A DNA stretch of 22,528 nucleotides, taken from Flavobacterium sp. GTDB taxonomy: Bacteria; Bacteroidota; Bacteroidia; Flavobacteriales; Flavobacteriaceae. The DNA lies in assembly GCA_030152225.1 (NCBI GenBank), contig JASLHL010000253.1, positions 1-22,528 of the forward strand. The letters run 5' to 3'. The position numbers were made by a program, and so were the translations under genes. The notes beneath the pieces were generated by a model that ran no database searches, was not told where the DNA came from, and worked only from the letters and a program-made list of their open reading frames with translations. Numbering within the stretch: the stretch's first letter is position 1; every line of letters begins with the position of its first letter. Shown piece by piece: positions 7,022-14,660 of the stretch.

Positions 7022-8308
7022 ATGAAAGGAGCAATAGTTACAAAGAGTAAAAATACAGAAACGTGGTTTTTGTTGATTTCCGTTTTTCTTTGTTATACAG
7101 GCATGTATGCCGTGCGCAAATCTTTTTTGGCAGGACAATATTCGGATATGACGGTATTCTTTGGTATGGATCCCAAAATTCTACTGGTAATTAGTCAGGT
7201 TTTTGGGTATATGATTTCCAAATTTGTGGGCATTAAGATTGTTTCCGAGATGTCAAAAAGCAGCCGTTTATACTGGTTAATTGGTGCGACAACGTTTGGG
7301 TTGGCGATGTTGGGGTTATTTGCGGTTTTGCCTGGTGAATGGAAGTTTATTGCTTTGTTTTTAAATGGGTTGCCTTTGGGGATGATTTTTGGTATCGTAT
7401 TCTCTTATATTGAAGGGAGAAAAAATACAGAACTACTAGCGGCGGCGCTGAGTGCAACCTTTATCTTTTCTACGGGATTTGTCAAGTCAGTAGGCTTGTT
7501 GCTGATGGAAAATTTTGGGGTAAATGAATACGATATGCCTTTTCTAACGGGACTGTTGTTTTTTCCCTTGTTTCTCTTGTGTTCTTTTATCATGAACAAA
7601 TGCAAAGGGCCTTCTGTGGGAGATATCGAAGCGCGTAGTGAGCGAAAACCTATGTATAAAAAAGACCGAATGGCTTTTTTAAAAGCGAACGGCTTGGGGT
7701 ATTTGGGTTTGGTCTTAATTTATGTTATTCTTACGATTGTACGCGATTTTAGAGATAATTTTGTCGTTGAGTTTTGGGAAGAGCAAGGAGCTAGTGGAGC
7801 TCCCAAACTAATCACCCTAACAGAAATTCCAGTTGCGCTTATCGTACTGATTATTGCCGCGTGTAGTGTGCTAATTAAAAACAACAAAAAGGCTTTTAAT
7901 CTGGGGATTTATATGACAGTCACCGGAGCATTAGCCATGGTAGGTACAACCATTCTCTTTAAAGAAGGTCAAGTATCTGCAATTGTCTGGATGATTGTAT
8001 CGGGGATTGGTGTGTACTTGCCCTATATTTTATTTCACTGTTTAATTTTTGAACGATTGGTCGCTTTATTGAGCTTTAAAGGAAATGTAGGCTTTTTGTT
8101 CTATTTCGCAGACTCATTGGGCTATTTTGGCAGCGTAGCAGTTTTGTTGCTCAAGGAGATTGTCGGTTTTGAACAGCGATGGACGGATTTCTTCATCAAC
8201 TTAAATATACAAGCAGCCCTAGTGATTCTGTTGGTTGCTCTAGTTGTCATCTGGTTCTTTAAAAAGCAATTGGAGAAAAAACCAATCTTACATAACGCAA
8301 CAGTTTAA
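7022..8308 (+). CDS. DUF5690-type MFS permease, resembling organophosphate:phosphate antiporters
   Basis: This 428-residue inner-membrane protein has about 12 hydrophobic segments and a basic central loop (residues about 198-220), the plan of the major facilitator superfamily. It resembles the DUF5690 proteins of Bacteroidota. Helix 1 carries GMYAVRKSF with R32-K33, very like the YxxRK motif of GlpT and UhpT, whose arginine binds phosphate. Helix 7 carries ILTIVRDFRDNF with R241 and R244, where GlpT has its second phosphate-binding arginine. This makes a phosphorus-containing anion a likely substrate. It is the first gene of an operon with an FAD oxidoreductase and a phosphonatase-like hydrolase, so I infer import of a phosphonate. 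No ABC phosphonate transporter is present in the window. Substrate identity is unproven. Confidence 0.85.
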   Translation: MKGAIVTKSKNTETWFLLISVFLCYTGMYAVRKSFLAGQYSDMTVFFGMDPKILLVISQVFGYMISKFVGIKIVSEMSKSSRLYWLIGATTFGLAMLGLFAVLPGEWKFIALFLNGLPLGMIFGIVFSYIEGRKNTELLAAALSATFIFSTGFVKSVGLLLMENFGVNEYDMPFLTGLLFFPLFLLCSFIMNKCKGPSVGDIEARSERKPMYKKDRMAFLKANGLGYLGLVLIYVILTIVRDFRDNFVVEFWEEQGASGAPKLITLTEIPVALIVLIIAACSVLIKNNKKAFNLGIYMTVTGALAMVGTTILFKEGQVSAIVWMIVSGIGVYLPYILFHCLIFERLVALLSFKGNVGFLFYFADSLGYFGSVAVLLLKEIVGFEQRWTDFFINLNIQAALVILLVALVVIWFFKKQLEKKPILHNATV

Positions 8309-8330
8309 AAATAGTAATAGTTTATTGCAT

Positions 8331-9485
8331 ATGAAAAATACATATGATTTAATCGTAGTAGGTGGAGGTGTTTTGGGAACCTTCCATGCGTATTACGCAG
8401 CGCAAAAGGGATTGCGCGTATTGGTCCTAGAAAAAGATAAACAACCCAGCAGTGCAACAGTGCGCAACTTTGGGCAAGTGGTTCCCTCGGGAATGAATAC
8501 CAAATGGCAAAATTACGGCAGGGAAAGTTTACAGCTATACAAAGAAATACAAGCTAAATTTGATATTTCAGTACGAAATAACGGTTCGGTTTATTTGGCG
8601 TCTAATGAAGAAGAATTAACGCTGCTGGAAGAATTGCATCACATCAATAATGGCAATGGATATACCTCCCACATATTAACCAAAAACGAATGCTTAGATC
8701 GCTATCCTGGTATACGATCGTCTTACGTAAAAGGTGGGTTATTTTTTCCTGAAGAAGTAACTGTAGAACCGCGAACGATGATTCATCGTCTACACGAATT
8801 CATGACAACAACGCTAGGGGTTAGCTTTGCTTATCAAACGAATGTGGTCCATTGTCAACAGGCGAACGAACAGGTAGAAGTAACAACCGCTAGAGGAGAA
8901 GTGCTAGGTGCAACCAAAGTACTGATCTGTTGTGGGGCGGAATTTAAAACGCTTTTCCCTACGGTGTTTGAACAAAGCGATATGGAAGTGACTAAATTGC
9001 AAATGATGCAAACAGTAGCTCAACCTAGTACCTATCAATTAAACGGTTCTATATTGACAGGCTTGTCTATTCGCAGGTATGAAGCATTTGGCGAGTGTCC
9101 TTCTTTTGAGGCAATTAAAGCAAGAGAAGATCAAACTAGTTTGGAGAAAAAATGGGGGGTGCATATTTTGTTTAAACAGGCGACTGATGGATCAATTATT
9201 ATTGGTGATTCGCACGAATATGCCGATGCTGCAGATCAGGATGCCTTAGGGTTTGATATCAAACAAGAAATCAATGCTTTTATGCTGGAAGAGGCCAAGA
9301 AAATATTCGAATTACCCCGTTATGAAATACGAGATACCTGGTTTGGCGTTTATGCCCAAGGAAAGAATAGCGACATCTTTAATCAAACAATAGGCACAAA
9401 CATTCATATTGTCACGGGAATTGGTGGTAAAGGCATGACAGGTAGTGCAGGTTATGCAAAAGAAAATATAAATACTTTATTTTAA
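8331..9485 (+). CDS. FAD-dependent amine oxidoreductase of phosphonate clusters (TIGR03364 type)
   Basis: This 384-residue protein of the D-amino-acid oxidase/glycine oxidase fold has the FAD motif VVGGGVLG (residues 9-16), E34 at the end of the second strand for the ribose, and a C-terminal GIGGKGMTGSAG loop that closes on FAD. I place the start at ATG 8331 (MKNTYDLIVVGGG), 22 bp after the permease stop; the frame is open further upstream but overlaps that gene. The whole pattern fits the TIGR03364 family, which recurs next to phosphonatase genes. From memory, members of this clade oxidatively deaminate N-alkyl 2-aminoethylphosphonates to phosphonoacetaldehyde; I cannot verify that here. No PhnW-type aminotransferase is nearby, so this enzyme would supply the aldehyde for the next gene's product. 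Confidence 0.88.
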   Translation: MKNTYDLIVVGGGVLGTFHAYYAAQKGLRVLVLEKDKQPSSATVRNFGQVVPSGMNTKWQNYGRESLQLYKEIQAKFDISVRNNGSVYLASNEEELTLLEELHHINNGNGYTSHILTKNECLDRYPGIRSSYVKGGLFFPEEVTVEPRTMIHRLHEFMTTTLGVSFAYQTNVVHCQQANEQVEVTTARGEVLGATKVLICCGAEFKTLFPTVFEQSDMEVTKLQMMQTVAQPSTYQLNGSILTGLSIRRYEAFGECPSFEAIKAREDQTSLEKKWGVHILFKQATDGSIIIGDSHEYADAADQDALGFDIKQEINAFMLEEAKKIFELPRYEIRDTWFGVYAQGKNSDIFNQTIGTNIHIVTGIGGKGMTGSAGYAKENINTLF

Positions 9486-9490
9486 TAAAA

Positions 9491-10174
9491 ATGAAAAATA
9501 TAGAATTGGTGGTTTTTGATATGGCAGGAACTACGGTGAATGAGGATAACTTAGTGTATAAAACCGTTTGCAACGTAATTAACGATGCGGGTTATGCGGT
9601 AAGTTTAGCGCAAACCCTAGAGCACGGTGCAGGTAAAGAAAAGCTACAGGCGATCAAAGACATACTGCGTGCCTGTACGTCAGCAGTTGACGTAGAGAAA
9701 CAAGCGCAAGTTATTTTTAGAAACTTTAAAAAACACTTAGAAGACGCCTATAATACCTATCCCATCAAAACATTTGATGGAATGGAAGCCTTTTTTCAAA
9801 CTTTGCGCGCCAATAAAATCAAGGTGGTATTAAACACAGGATATGATGCGAAAACAGCTACTAAATTATTAGCTAAGCTAAATTGGCAGGTTGGAACTAC
9901 AATCGATGGATTAATTACAGCAGATGATGTTGTTCTGGGTAGACCCTCTCCTGAGATGATCCAAATGGCAATGAAACAATTCAATATTGTAGATCCGCAA
10001 AACGTACTCAAAGCGGGCGATTCCATCATTGATATAGAAGAAGGGAAAAATGCAAATTGTGGGGTAGTAGTAGGAGTTTTAACCGGGGCTCAAACTAGAG
10101 ATCTGTTGGCAACTGCCGAACCTACGCTAATTGTCGATGCCCTCGTCGACATCCAAAGTATGTTAGTAAAGTAA
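9491..10174 (+). CDS. Phosphonatase-like HAD hydrolase (PhnX-like, TIGR03351 type)
   Basis: This 227-residue HAD enzyme starts 5 bp after the FAD oxidoreductase. Motif I is FDMAGTT with D10 as nucleophile and A12 where ordinary HAD phosphatases have a second Asp. The DxA pattern is typical of phosphonoacetaldehyde hydrolases. The cap contains HGAGK with K49, in the place of the PhnX Schiff-base lysine (GxxK). Later motifs are NTGYD (substrate/phosphate loop), GRPSPEM and AGDSIIDIEEG (Mg2+ site, D near 180-186). The expected reaction is C-P cleavage of phosphonoacetaldehyde to acetaldehyde and phosphate. The enzyme is shorter than classical PhnX (about 270 residues), as is usual for this subfamily. 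A stem-loop terminator closes the operon. Confidence 0.9.
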   Translation: MKNIELVVFDMAGTTVNEDNLVYKTVCNVINDAGYAVSLAQTLEHGAGKEKLQAIKDILRACTSAVDVEKQAQVIFRNFKKHLEDAYNTYPIKTFDGMEAFFQTLRANKIKVVLNTGYDAKTATKLLAKLNWQVGTTIDGLITADDVVLGRPSPEMIQMAMKQFNIVDPQNVLKAGDSIIDIEEGKNANCGVVVGVLTGAQTRDLLATAEPTLIVDALVDIQSMLVK

Positions 10175-10186
10175 GTGAATAGAAGT

Positions 10187-10225
10187 AAAAAGGGATAGTA
10201 TTGTTTTTTCAAACTATCCCTTTTT
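10187..10225. terminator. Bidirectional terminator after the phosphonate operon
   Basis: AAAAAGGGATAGT (10187-10199) pairs with 10213-10225. An inner TTG/CAA pairing narrows the loop to six T's. It separates the converging hydrolase and regulator genes and carries A/T tails for both directions. Confidence 0.88.
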
Positions 10226-10238
10226 TATAGGTGAATAG

Positions 10239-10817
10239 TTAATCGTTTTTATCATAAAAGAAGTAAACCACAAGCATCAGGCAATTTTCTTGGGTTTTAT
10301 TCATCGGAACGTGTGGAATTCTACCGTCAAACAAAATAGAATCTCCCGCTTCTACAAGCACTTCGTCTTCCCCAATTACATAGGTACAGGCACCTGAAAT
10401 TACATACTTGAACTCAAAGGCATCCGTTTCTACTTTGTCTCTTTTTGAATTGGGTTTTACCTCCAATAAGACGGTTTCAAAGCCACAAGAGTTGAGCTGC
10501 TTGGAAAAGATAGAGCGGTATTCAAAACCCACAGCCGATTCTTCCTTCTCAATTATCGTATAGTCCTCTTTTTTACACAGAATAAAATTGCGCTTATTAG
10601 CCAGTGGAATATGGGCGAAAAACGCACCAACTTCAACATCTAGCGCTTGAATAATGTTTAATAAAACAGGTAAGGAAGGAATCGTTCTTCCATTTTCAAT
10701 TTTAGAAATAAGACCATTACTCACTTCCGCCTTGGTGGCAACTTGTGTAATGGTATATTTATTTCGCTTTCTAATTTCCTTTATTTTTTTGCCTATACCA
10801 ATCAGGTAATTATCCAT
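10239..10817 (-). CDS. XRE-family transcription regulator with C-terminal cupin domain
   Basis: The protein has 192 residues. Residues about 8-62 form a helix-turn-helix of the XRE/Cro type (IKEIRKRN, ITQVATKAEVSNGLISKIENG, PSLPVLLNIIQAL). Residues about 115-190 form a small-molecule-binding cupin barrel (YVISGACTYVIG, VEAGDSILFDGRIPH). This layout is common among local regulators of amino-acid, amine and phosphonate breakdown genes, where the cupin senses a metabolite. It faces the phosphonate operon across a terminator and is the obvious candidate reader of the TTTAC-N5-GTAAA palindromes; that link is inference. Its own promoter has a TATATTTG box (minus strand, 10838-10845) 20 bp before the ATG. 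Confidence 0.88.
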   Translation of the reverse strand: MDNYLIGIGKKIKEIRKRNKYTITQVATKAEVSNGLISKIENGRTIPSLPVLLNIIQALDVEVGAFFAHIPLANKRNFILCKKEDYTIIEKEESAVGFEYRSIFSKQLNSCGFETVLLEVKPNSKRDKVETDAFEFKYVISGACTYVIGEDEVLVEAGDSILFDGRIPHVPMNKTQENCLMLVVYFFYDKND

Positions 10818-10837
10818 GCTTTTTCTGTGTTTAAAAG

Positions 10838-10845
10838 CAAATATA
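10838..10845 (-). promoter_or_regulatory. -7 promoter box of the XRE-cupin gene
   Basis: The minus strand reads TATATTTG here, an exact TAnnTTTG match 20 bp before the regulator's ATG at 10817. The upstream -33 element is not clear. A TACTAGTA palindrome at 10855-10862 lies just behind it and could be an autoregulatory site. Confidence 0.45.
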
Positions 10846-11022
10846 GGAACTTTATACTAGTAATAGCGTTTTGCGTAAATTATATAGGCGAGGATAAGGA
10901 GGTAAAAACATCATTCGAGCCGTACCGCCTAAAACGGGAAAAAAGGCTGTCAAAGGAATCGAATACTTGATAATTGGTAAGTTTATTATAACTAGAGGTT
11001 TCCATAAACGGTTAAAAAAAAG

Positions 11023-11030
11023 TATATTTG
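11023..11030 (+). promoter_or_regulatory. Putative -7 box for the secreted unknown gene
   Basis: TATATTTG matches TAnnTTTG on the plus strand and would give a leader of about 105 bases before the ATG at 11143. No convincing -33 TTTG is seen. Confidence 0.35.
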
Positions 11031-11142
11031 AATAAGGACTTAATAAAAATCGTTTGGTGTTTGTCTGTCAGTGAGTTAGATTTCTTGTCTGACTATGTCC
11101 CTGATCCTAAAAACCGAAGTAGAAAACCTTTACACCCTAGCT

Positions 11143-11985
11143 ATGAAGTTTACGCTTAAATCGTTTTACTATACTGTATTCCTATTTTTTATCCTGGTCA
11201 AAATGACTGCACAACCTAGGGCAGTTTCTACCTATGATAGCCTTATTGCTGAATCTTATCAAAAGGATCAACAAATTAGAGAGGAATGGGATTCCCTCTT
11301 GGCAAATGAAAATAGGAGTAATCAAGAATTAGTAGACCATTTTGCTAAGGTTGAGAAAATTGATCTCGACAATCAACGTATCGTACTGCCTATGTTAGAT
11401 CAATATATAGCTCAGGAAATTGAACTAACGGATGCTTCATTAGCTCAGCTGTACTATATCATTCAACATGCCGATGGAGCAATTCAAAGTAAGTATGCCC
11501 CTTTTATAATAACATTGTTTGATAAAGAATTAATTAGCAATCAAGAGTTCGCTTGGTTTAGCGATCGCTTGGCTGTTAGAAAAAACAACGTTCAACCCTA
11601 TGGTTTTCAAATAAAAAGTTGGGCAGAAACAGCAGAGCGTTTTCCTTATCCTATTTCCAGTCAGGCAGAAGAAAATTGTCAGCGGATTGATTTAGAATCA
11701 AGTAAGGCGTATTTGGAGGATAACTTTGGTGGTGATTATCTGCCTCAATACCTCACAACAGGGGAATTCGTTGTTTTTGGTCACGTGAAGGGAGAGCAGA
11801 ACAACAGGGTAATTGTAGGGGAAGAATTGGAGGAAGCTGCGGTTAATGACAAAGGGTTTTACGTCCTGAAATTGAAGAAAAAGAAGGGGCAAGAAATTCG
11901 ATTATGCTTGAAAAGAGGGGAAGAAACCATGGATTGTAAAACAATACTCATGGACGACAAGGACTGGGAAGAAGTTGATTTTTAG
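11143..11985 (+). CDS. Secreted or periplasmic protein of unknown function
   Basis: I do not recognise this protein. From the ATG at 11143 it has 280 residues and begins with a clean signal peptide: K2 and K5, a hydrophobic run YYTVFLFFILV, and probable cleavage after MTA before QPRA. An in-frame ATG at 11095 would put 16 polar residues in front of the signal and is less likely. The mature part is rich in charged residues, with helical stretches (IREEWDSLLANEN; YIAQEIELTDASLAQLYYII). A C-terminal lysine-rich beta region (VLKLKKKKGQEIRLCLKRG) follows a segment with VVFGHVKGEQNNRVIVG. No terminator separates it from the esterase-like gene 86 bp downstream, so the two may be co-transcribed. Confidence 0.75.
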   Translation: MKFTLKSFYYTVFLFFILVKMTAQPRAVSTYDSLIAESYQKDQQIREEWDSLLANENRSNQELVDHFAKVEKIDLDNQRIVLPMLDQYIAQEIELTDASLAQLYYIIQHADGAIQSKYAPFIITLFDKELISNQEFAWFSDRLAVRKNNVQPYGFQIKSWAETAERFPYPISSQAEENCQRIDLESSKAYLEDNFGGDYLPQYLTTGEFVVFGHVKGEQNNRVIVGEELEEAAVNDKGFYVLKLKKKKGQEIRLCLKRGEETMDCKTILMDDKDWEEVDF

Positions 11986-12071
11986 CTAACGCCAAACTAT
12001 CTATATCCAAATTGTATATTGGCTTGAAAAACAAGAGCCAAGGATACCATTGGTTTTAAAAATATAAAAAA

Positions 12072-13322
12072 ATGAAGGTGGAATTTATTTGTTTTTTTGC
12101 GTGTGCAATAGCACTTGTGGGATGTAAAGACAAGGTAACTACAGCTATTGCAAAGCAAATGGTTGAGGTCAATGTCAATGAAATGAGTTTTATAGATGAC
12201 TTTATTGAGAATAAAGATATTGTGATTTTGGGTGAGGCAAGTCATGGGGATGGACGTACTTTTGAAATTAAGTCTGATTTAGTCAAGTATTTAGTGGAAG
12301 AAAAGGGGTTTACTACCTTTGCTTTTGAGTCAAGAGATTTTTTAGAGATAGCCTATATTGGAGGTAATTCATTTTTAAAAGATAGATTGGATGAAAGTCT
12401 CAGGGAAGATTGGGTACGACAATGGAGCCCATGGGGACCAGCACAAGAAATTCAAGGTTTGGTTGATGTGTTGACTACCAAAGCAATTAGGCCTATTGGG
12501 TTGGAGACCTATTCCTACACTTCAGAATTACTCGCGTTAAAATTAATCAAGGAAAAGTTAGCAGAAGATAAGCACGCGATTGGTTTGGTTGATTGGCGCT
12601 TGTTAGACGAGTTACATGCAACGATTTTTGAGGAGCCATATGATGCAGATACTGCTGAAGACCTAAAATCCTATGTATCTATTTTACAAGATGTATACAA
12701 GGAGGTTCTTCGTTCTGAAGTTTATGATCCGTTTACACTTCAATTAGTAGAAAATGCTAGTACATCAGCAGAATTAAACTATTATTCCTCCCTAGAAGCG
12801 AATCCTACAAATCTAAATAAAGTAATAACGTTGAGAGATCTTCAGATGTCAAAAAACTTGGTTTGGTATAAAGAACAACATCCAGAGGCCAAAATCATTG
12901 TATGGATGGCAAATTTTCACGGAGCTAAGGAACTAAGTGCTGTTACTTTTGAGGGAGAGGAGGATTACTCCTATGAAAACCAAAAAGTTTTCGCAGAATT
13001 CGTTACGGAAAAATATAAAGACAACGTGTTTAGCTTAGCCTTTACATCCTCAGAGGGAAAATCTAAAATGCCTTATGATTTTGAAGGTGTGGAGGAAACT
13101 ACCATTGTATCCCCTAAAAACTCCTTAGAAGAAGAATTAGCATTAAAAGGAATGGACTATGGTTATATTGATTTTACGACCTTACGAAATCAAAAAAGGT
13201 ATAAGCAACAGCGGTTTCATAGCCTATTGTTGGGCTATCATAATCAAGAAGGAAATTGGCTCAACGTATTTGATGGACTTTTTTATATTAAGCGAAATGA
13301 TAGAGCCAATCCAATTGAATAG
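12072..13322 (+). CDS. Erythromycin-esterase-like lipoprotein
   Basis: This 416-residue protein has an N-terminal lipoprotein signal (lipobox ALVGC, C18) and then an erythromycin-esterase-type domain. The diagnostic block is ILGEASHGDGRTFEIK with E55, H58 and E65, followed by KGFTTFAFESRDF (E86); further on are the WSPWGP and WMANFHGAK segments. In Ere enzymes the matching His and Glu residues carry out metal-free hydrolysis of the macrolide lactone. The family is broad, however, and most chromosomal members have no known substrate, so macrolide resistance should not be assumed. Membrane anchoring is unlike the cytoplasmic EreA/EreB enzymes. A strong terminator follows. Confidence 0.82.
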   Translation: MKVEFICFFACAIALVGCKDKVTTAIAKQMVEVNVNEMSFIDDFIENKDIVILGEASHGDGRTFEIKSDLVKYLVEEKGFTTFAFESRDFLEIAYIGGNSFLKDRLDESLREDWVRQWSPWGPAQEIQGLVDVLTTKAIRPIGLETYSYTSELLALKLIKEKLAEDKHAIGLVDWRLLDELHATIFEEPYDADTAEDLKSYVSILQDVYKEVLRSEVYDPFTLQLVENASTSAELNYYSSLEANPTNLNKVITLRDLQMSKNLVWYKEQHPEAKIIVWMANFHGAKELSAVTFEGEEDYSYENQKVFAEFVTEKYKDNVFSLAFTSSEGKSKMPYDFEGVEETTIVSPKNSLEEELALKGMDYGYIDFTTLRNQKRYKQQRFHSLLLGYHNQEGNWLNVFDGLFYIKRNDRANPIE

Positions 13323-13383
13323 GTTTGTATCGCTAGGAAAAGTCTTCCATGCAATTTTAAATAGTTAATAGATAGTATAAAAA

Positions 13384-13424
13384 AATAAAGCCAAGAGCAC
13401 TTCAACCTGCGTCTTGGCTTTATT
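13384..13424. terminator. Bidirectional terminator after the esterase-like gene
   Basis: AATAAAGCCAAGA (13384-13396) pairs perfectly with 13412-13424 around a 15-base loop, followed by an AT-rich tail. It separates two converging genes. Confidence 0.82.
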
Positions 13425-13471
13425 AATTTTTATGCGGTCTACTATCACTTAAACGAAGTATAGATGGTAAT

Positions 13472-14383
13472 CTATAGCTCCGTCCAGTTTAATTCTTTTC
13501 TATATTTTTCCGTGAGGGTAGGGTCTGCTGATTCAATGCTTTGTACGTCGTATTCCTCTTTTAAGTAAGGGGGAATATCCTCCACAGATAAGAGTCCGAA
13601 GACTTGATTCTTATCCGCAAGGAATTTGATTGAATCTATATTTCTAAACTTGATAATAGGAAGATCCTGCTTGAGATAGGAAGCTTTATAGTATGGATAA
13701 ATCATCTCAAAATAAGTAGTGAAGTTTTGTTGAAAATTATGTATTTCGATAAAGTCATAAGGCCTTTGAATTAAAGCAAAGGAATTTGCAGTAGGCATAG
13801 AACCAATTGAGGCTGAAATGTTGAATAAAGTTTTAGCATTCTCCATATAGTTAAACCTAAACAAAGCGCGTATTAATTCACGCTGTTTTTCCTCTATTTC
13901 TGAAGAATTGTAAACATCCATTAATGCTTTTGTCATGACTTGATCCTTTTGATGTAGGGAGTTTAATGTCTGTATATCCACTAACTTATCTAGATTATGG
14001 GCTAACCATTTTGGATGATTTTCGATATACATCTTTTTGAACCAAGGGGCTAATTCACCAGAGATAATGGACTGGTAATAATTTTCCTGCCCAGAAAGAT
14101 AGGACACATTATAGCCATTGTGGAGCACTAATAGTTCCAAAGAGGATTGAAAGAAATCAAGATCGTTATATTGAAACATTGCCTCTAGGTTGTGATGAAG
14201 TACTTCAGGATTGTAGCTACCATCCCTATCTTTTAGCGCTTGAATGTCTTTTTTAAGGGCTGTATAATCGGATTCATTTTGAATGTACACATTGTAAATG
14301 GTAGAGACTAAGGTATCTCGAGGGGTTTGAGCGCTAGCAAAGGCTGCAAAAAATAGGGTAATGAGGGTGAATCTTATTTTCAT
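13472..14383 (-). CDS. Secreted protein of unknown function
   Basis: I do not recognise this family. The preferred start is the ATG at 14383, giving 303 residues with a classic signal peptide (MKIRFTLITLFFAAFASA, cleavage before QTPRD). An in-frame ATG at 14425 would add a Pro/Tyr-rich MRYYKPNPPNYYYP stretch in front, which fits poorly. The mature part is mostly alpha-helical by eye, with many Tyr, Asn and Leu residues and no catalytic motif that I can name. There are no cysteines, lipobox or transmembrane helices after the signal. It is probably a periplasmic protein. It faces the esterase-like gene tail to tail and is separated upstream from the MFS gene by a relic terminator module. Confidence 0.75.
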   Translation of the reverse strand: MKIRFTLITLFFAAFASAQTPRDTLVSTIYNVYIQNESDYTALKKDIQALKDRDGSYNPEVLHHNLEAMFQYNDLDFFQSSLELLVLHNGYNVSYLSGQENYYQSIISGELAPWFKKMYIENHPKWLAHNLDKLVDIQTLNSLHQKDQVMTKALMDVYNSSEIEEKQRELIRALFRFNYMENAKTLFNISASIGSMPTANSFALIQRPYDFIEIHNFQQNFTTYFEMIYPYYKASYLKQDLPIIKFRNIDSIKFLADKNQVFGLLSVEDIPPYLKEEYDVQSIESADPTLTEKYRKELNWTEL

Positions 14384-14506
14384 AGGATAGTAGTAATTAG
14401 GTGGGTTAGGTTTATAGTATCTCAAATAGTAGGATCAATTTTGATTAAAAGAACAACAATATACTAAAAATGAATGGAAGTAGGATATGCGTAATAATGA
14501 GATTGA

Positions 14507-14602
14507 ATCCGCACGATTTATCGTCAAGTACTACAAAAAACGCTTGCTGTTTTTAACCAGCAAGCGTTTTTTTTTGAGATGGGAATAAAAATCAACCTAC
14601 TC
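14507..14602 (+). pseudogene. Relic of a T9SS-gene 3' end with terminator (copy 2)
   Basis: The plus strand carries the codons for a RFIVK-like ending (ATCCGCACGATTTATCGTCA) as at the end of the secreted protein at 2184, but the stop TAA has become TAC. Then come the same terminator and a shared 3' tail. No open frame leads into it, so it is a stranded copy of the last about 97 bases of such a gene. The surviving terminator now sits behind the oppositely oriented MFS gene. Confidence 0.75.
14535..14572. terminator. Duplicated terminator hairpin behind the MFS gene
   Basis: A 15-bp perfect stem (14535-14549 with 14558-14572, core CGCTTGCTG) has an 8-base loop, nine T's on the plus strand and six on the minus strand. 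It can end the minus-strand MFS transcript, about 90 bp after its stop codon. The loop sequence differs from copy 1 but the stem core is the same. Confidence 0.85.
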
Positions 14603-14660
14603 TGTTTAGTGGTAAGGGGGCTATCCCTCTTCTTGCTAAGTCGTTGAAAAAAGGTGGGTA

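Larger units (their letters stand above)
10818..11142. other. Divergent gap between the regulator and the secreted protein gene
   Basis: I see no gene here. A short plus-strand open frame overlapping the regulator start lacks any coding signal. The stretch holds the regulator promoter and, at 11023-11030, a TATATTTG box facing the secreted protein gene. Confidence 0.6.

Noticed and set aside
8244..8330. Upstream extension of the FAD oxidoreductase frame
   Set aside because: It overlaps the permease C-terminus and would put non-conserved residues in front of the FAD motif; ATG 8331 is the fitting start.
10743..10970. Plus-strand open frame across the regulator promoter
   Set aside because: It is partly antisense to the XRE-cupin gene, has no recognisable domain and runs through promoter-like DNA.
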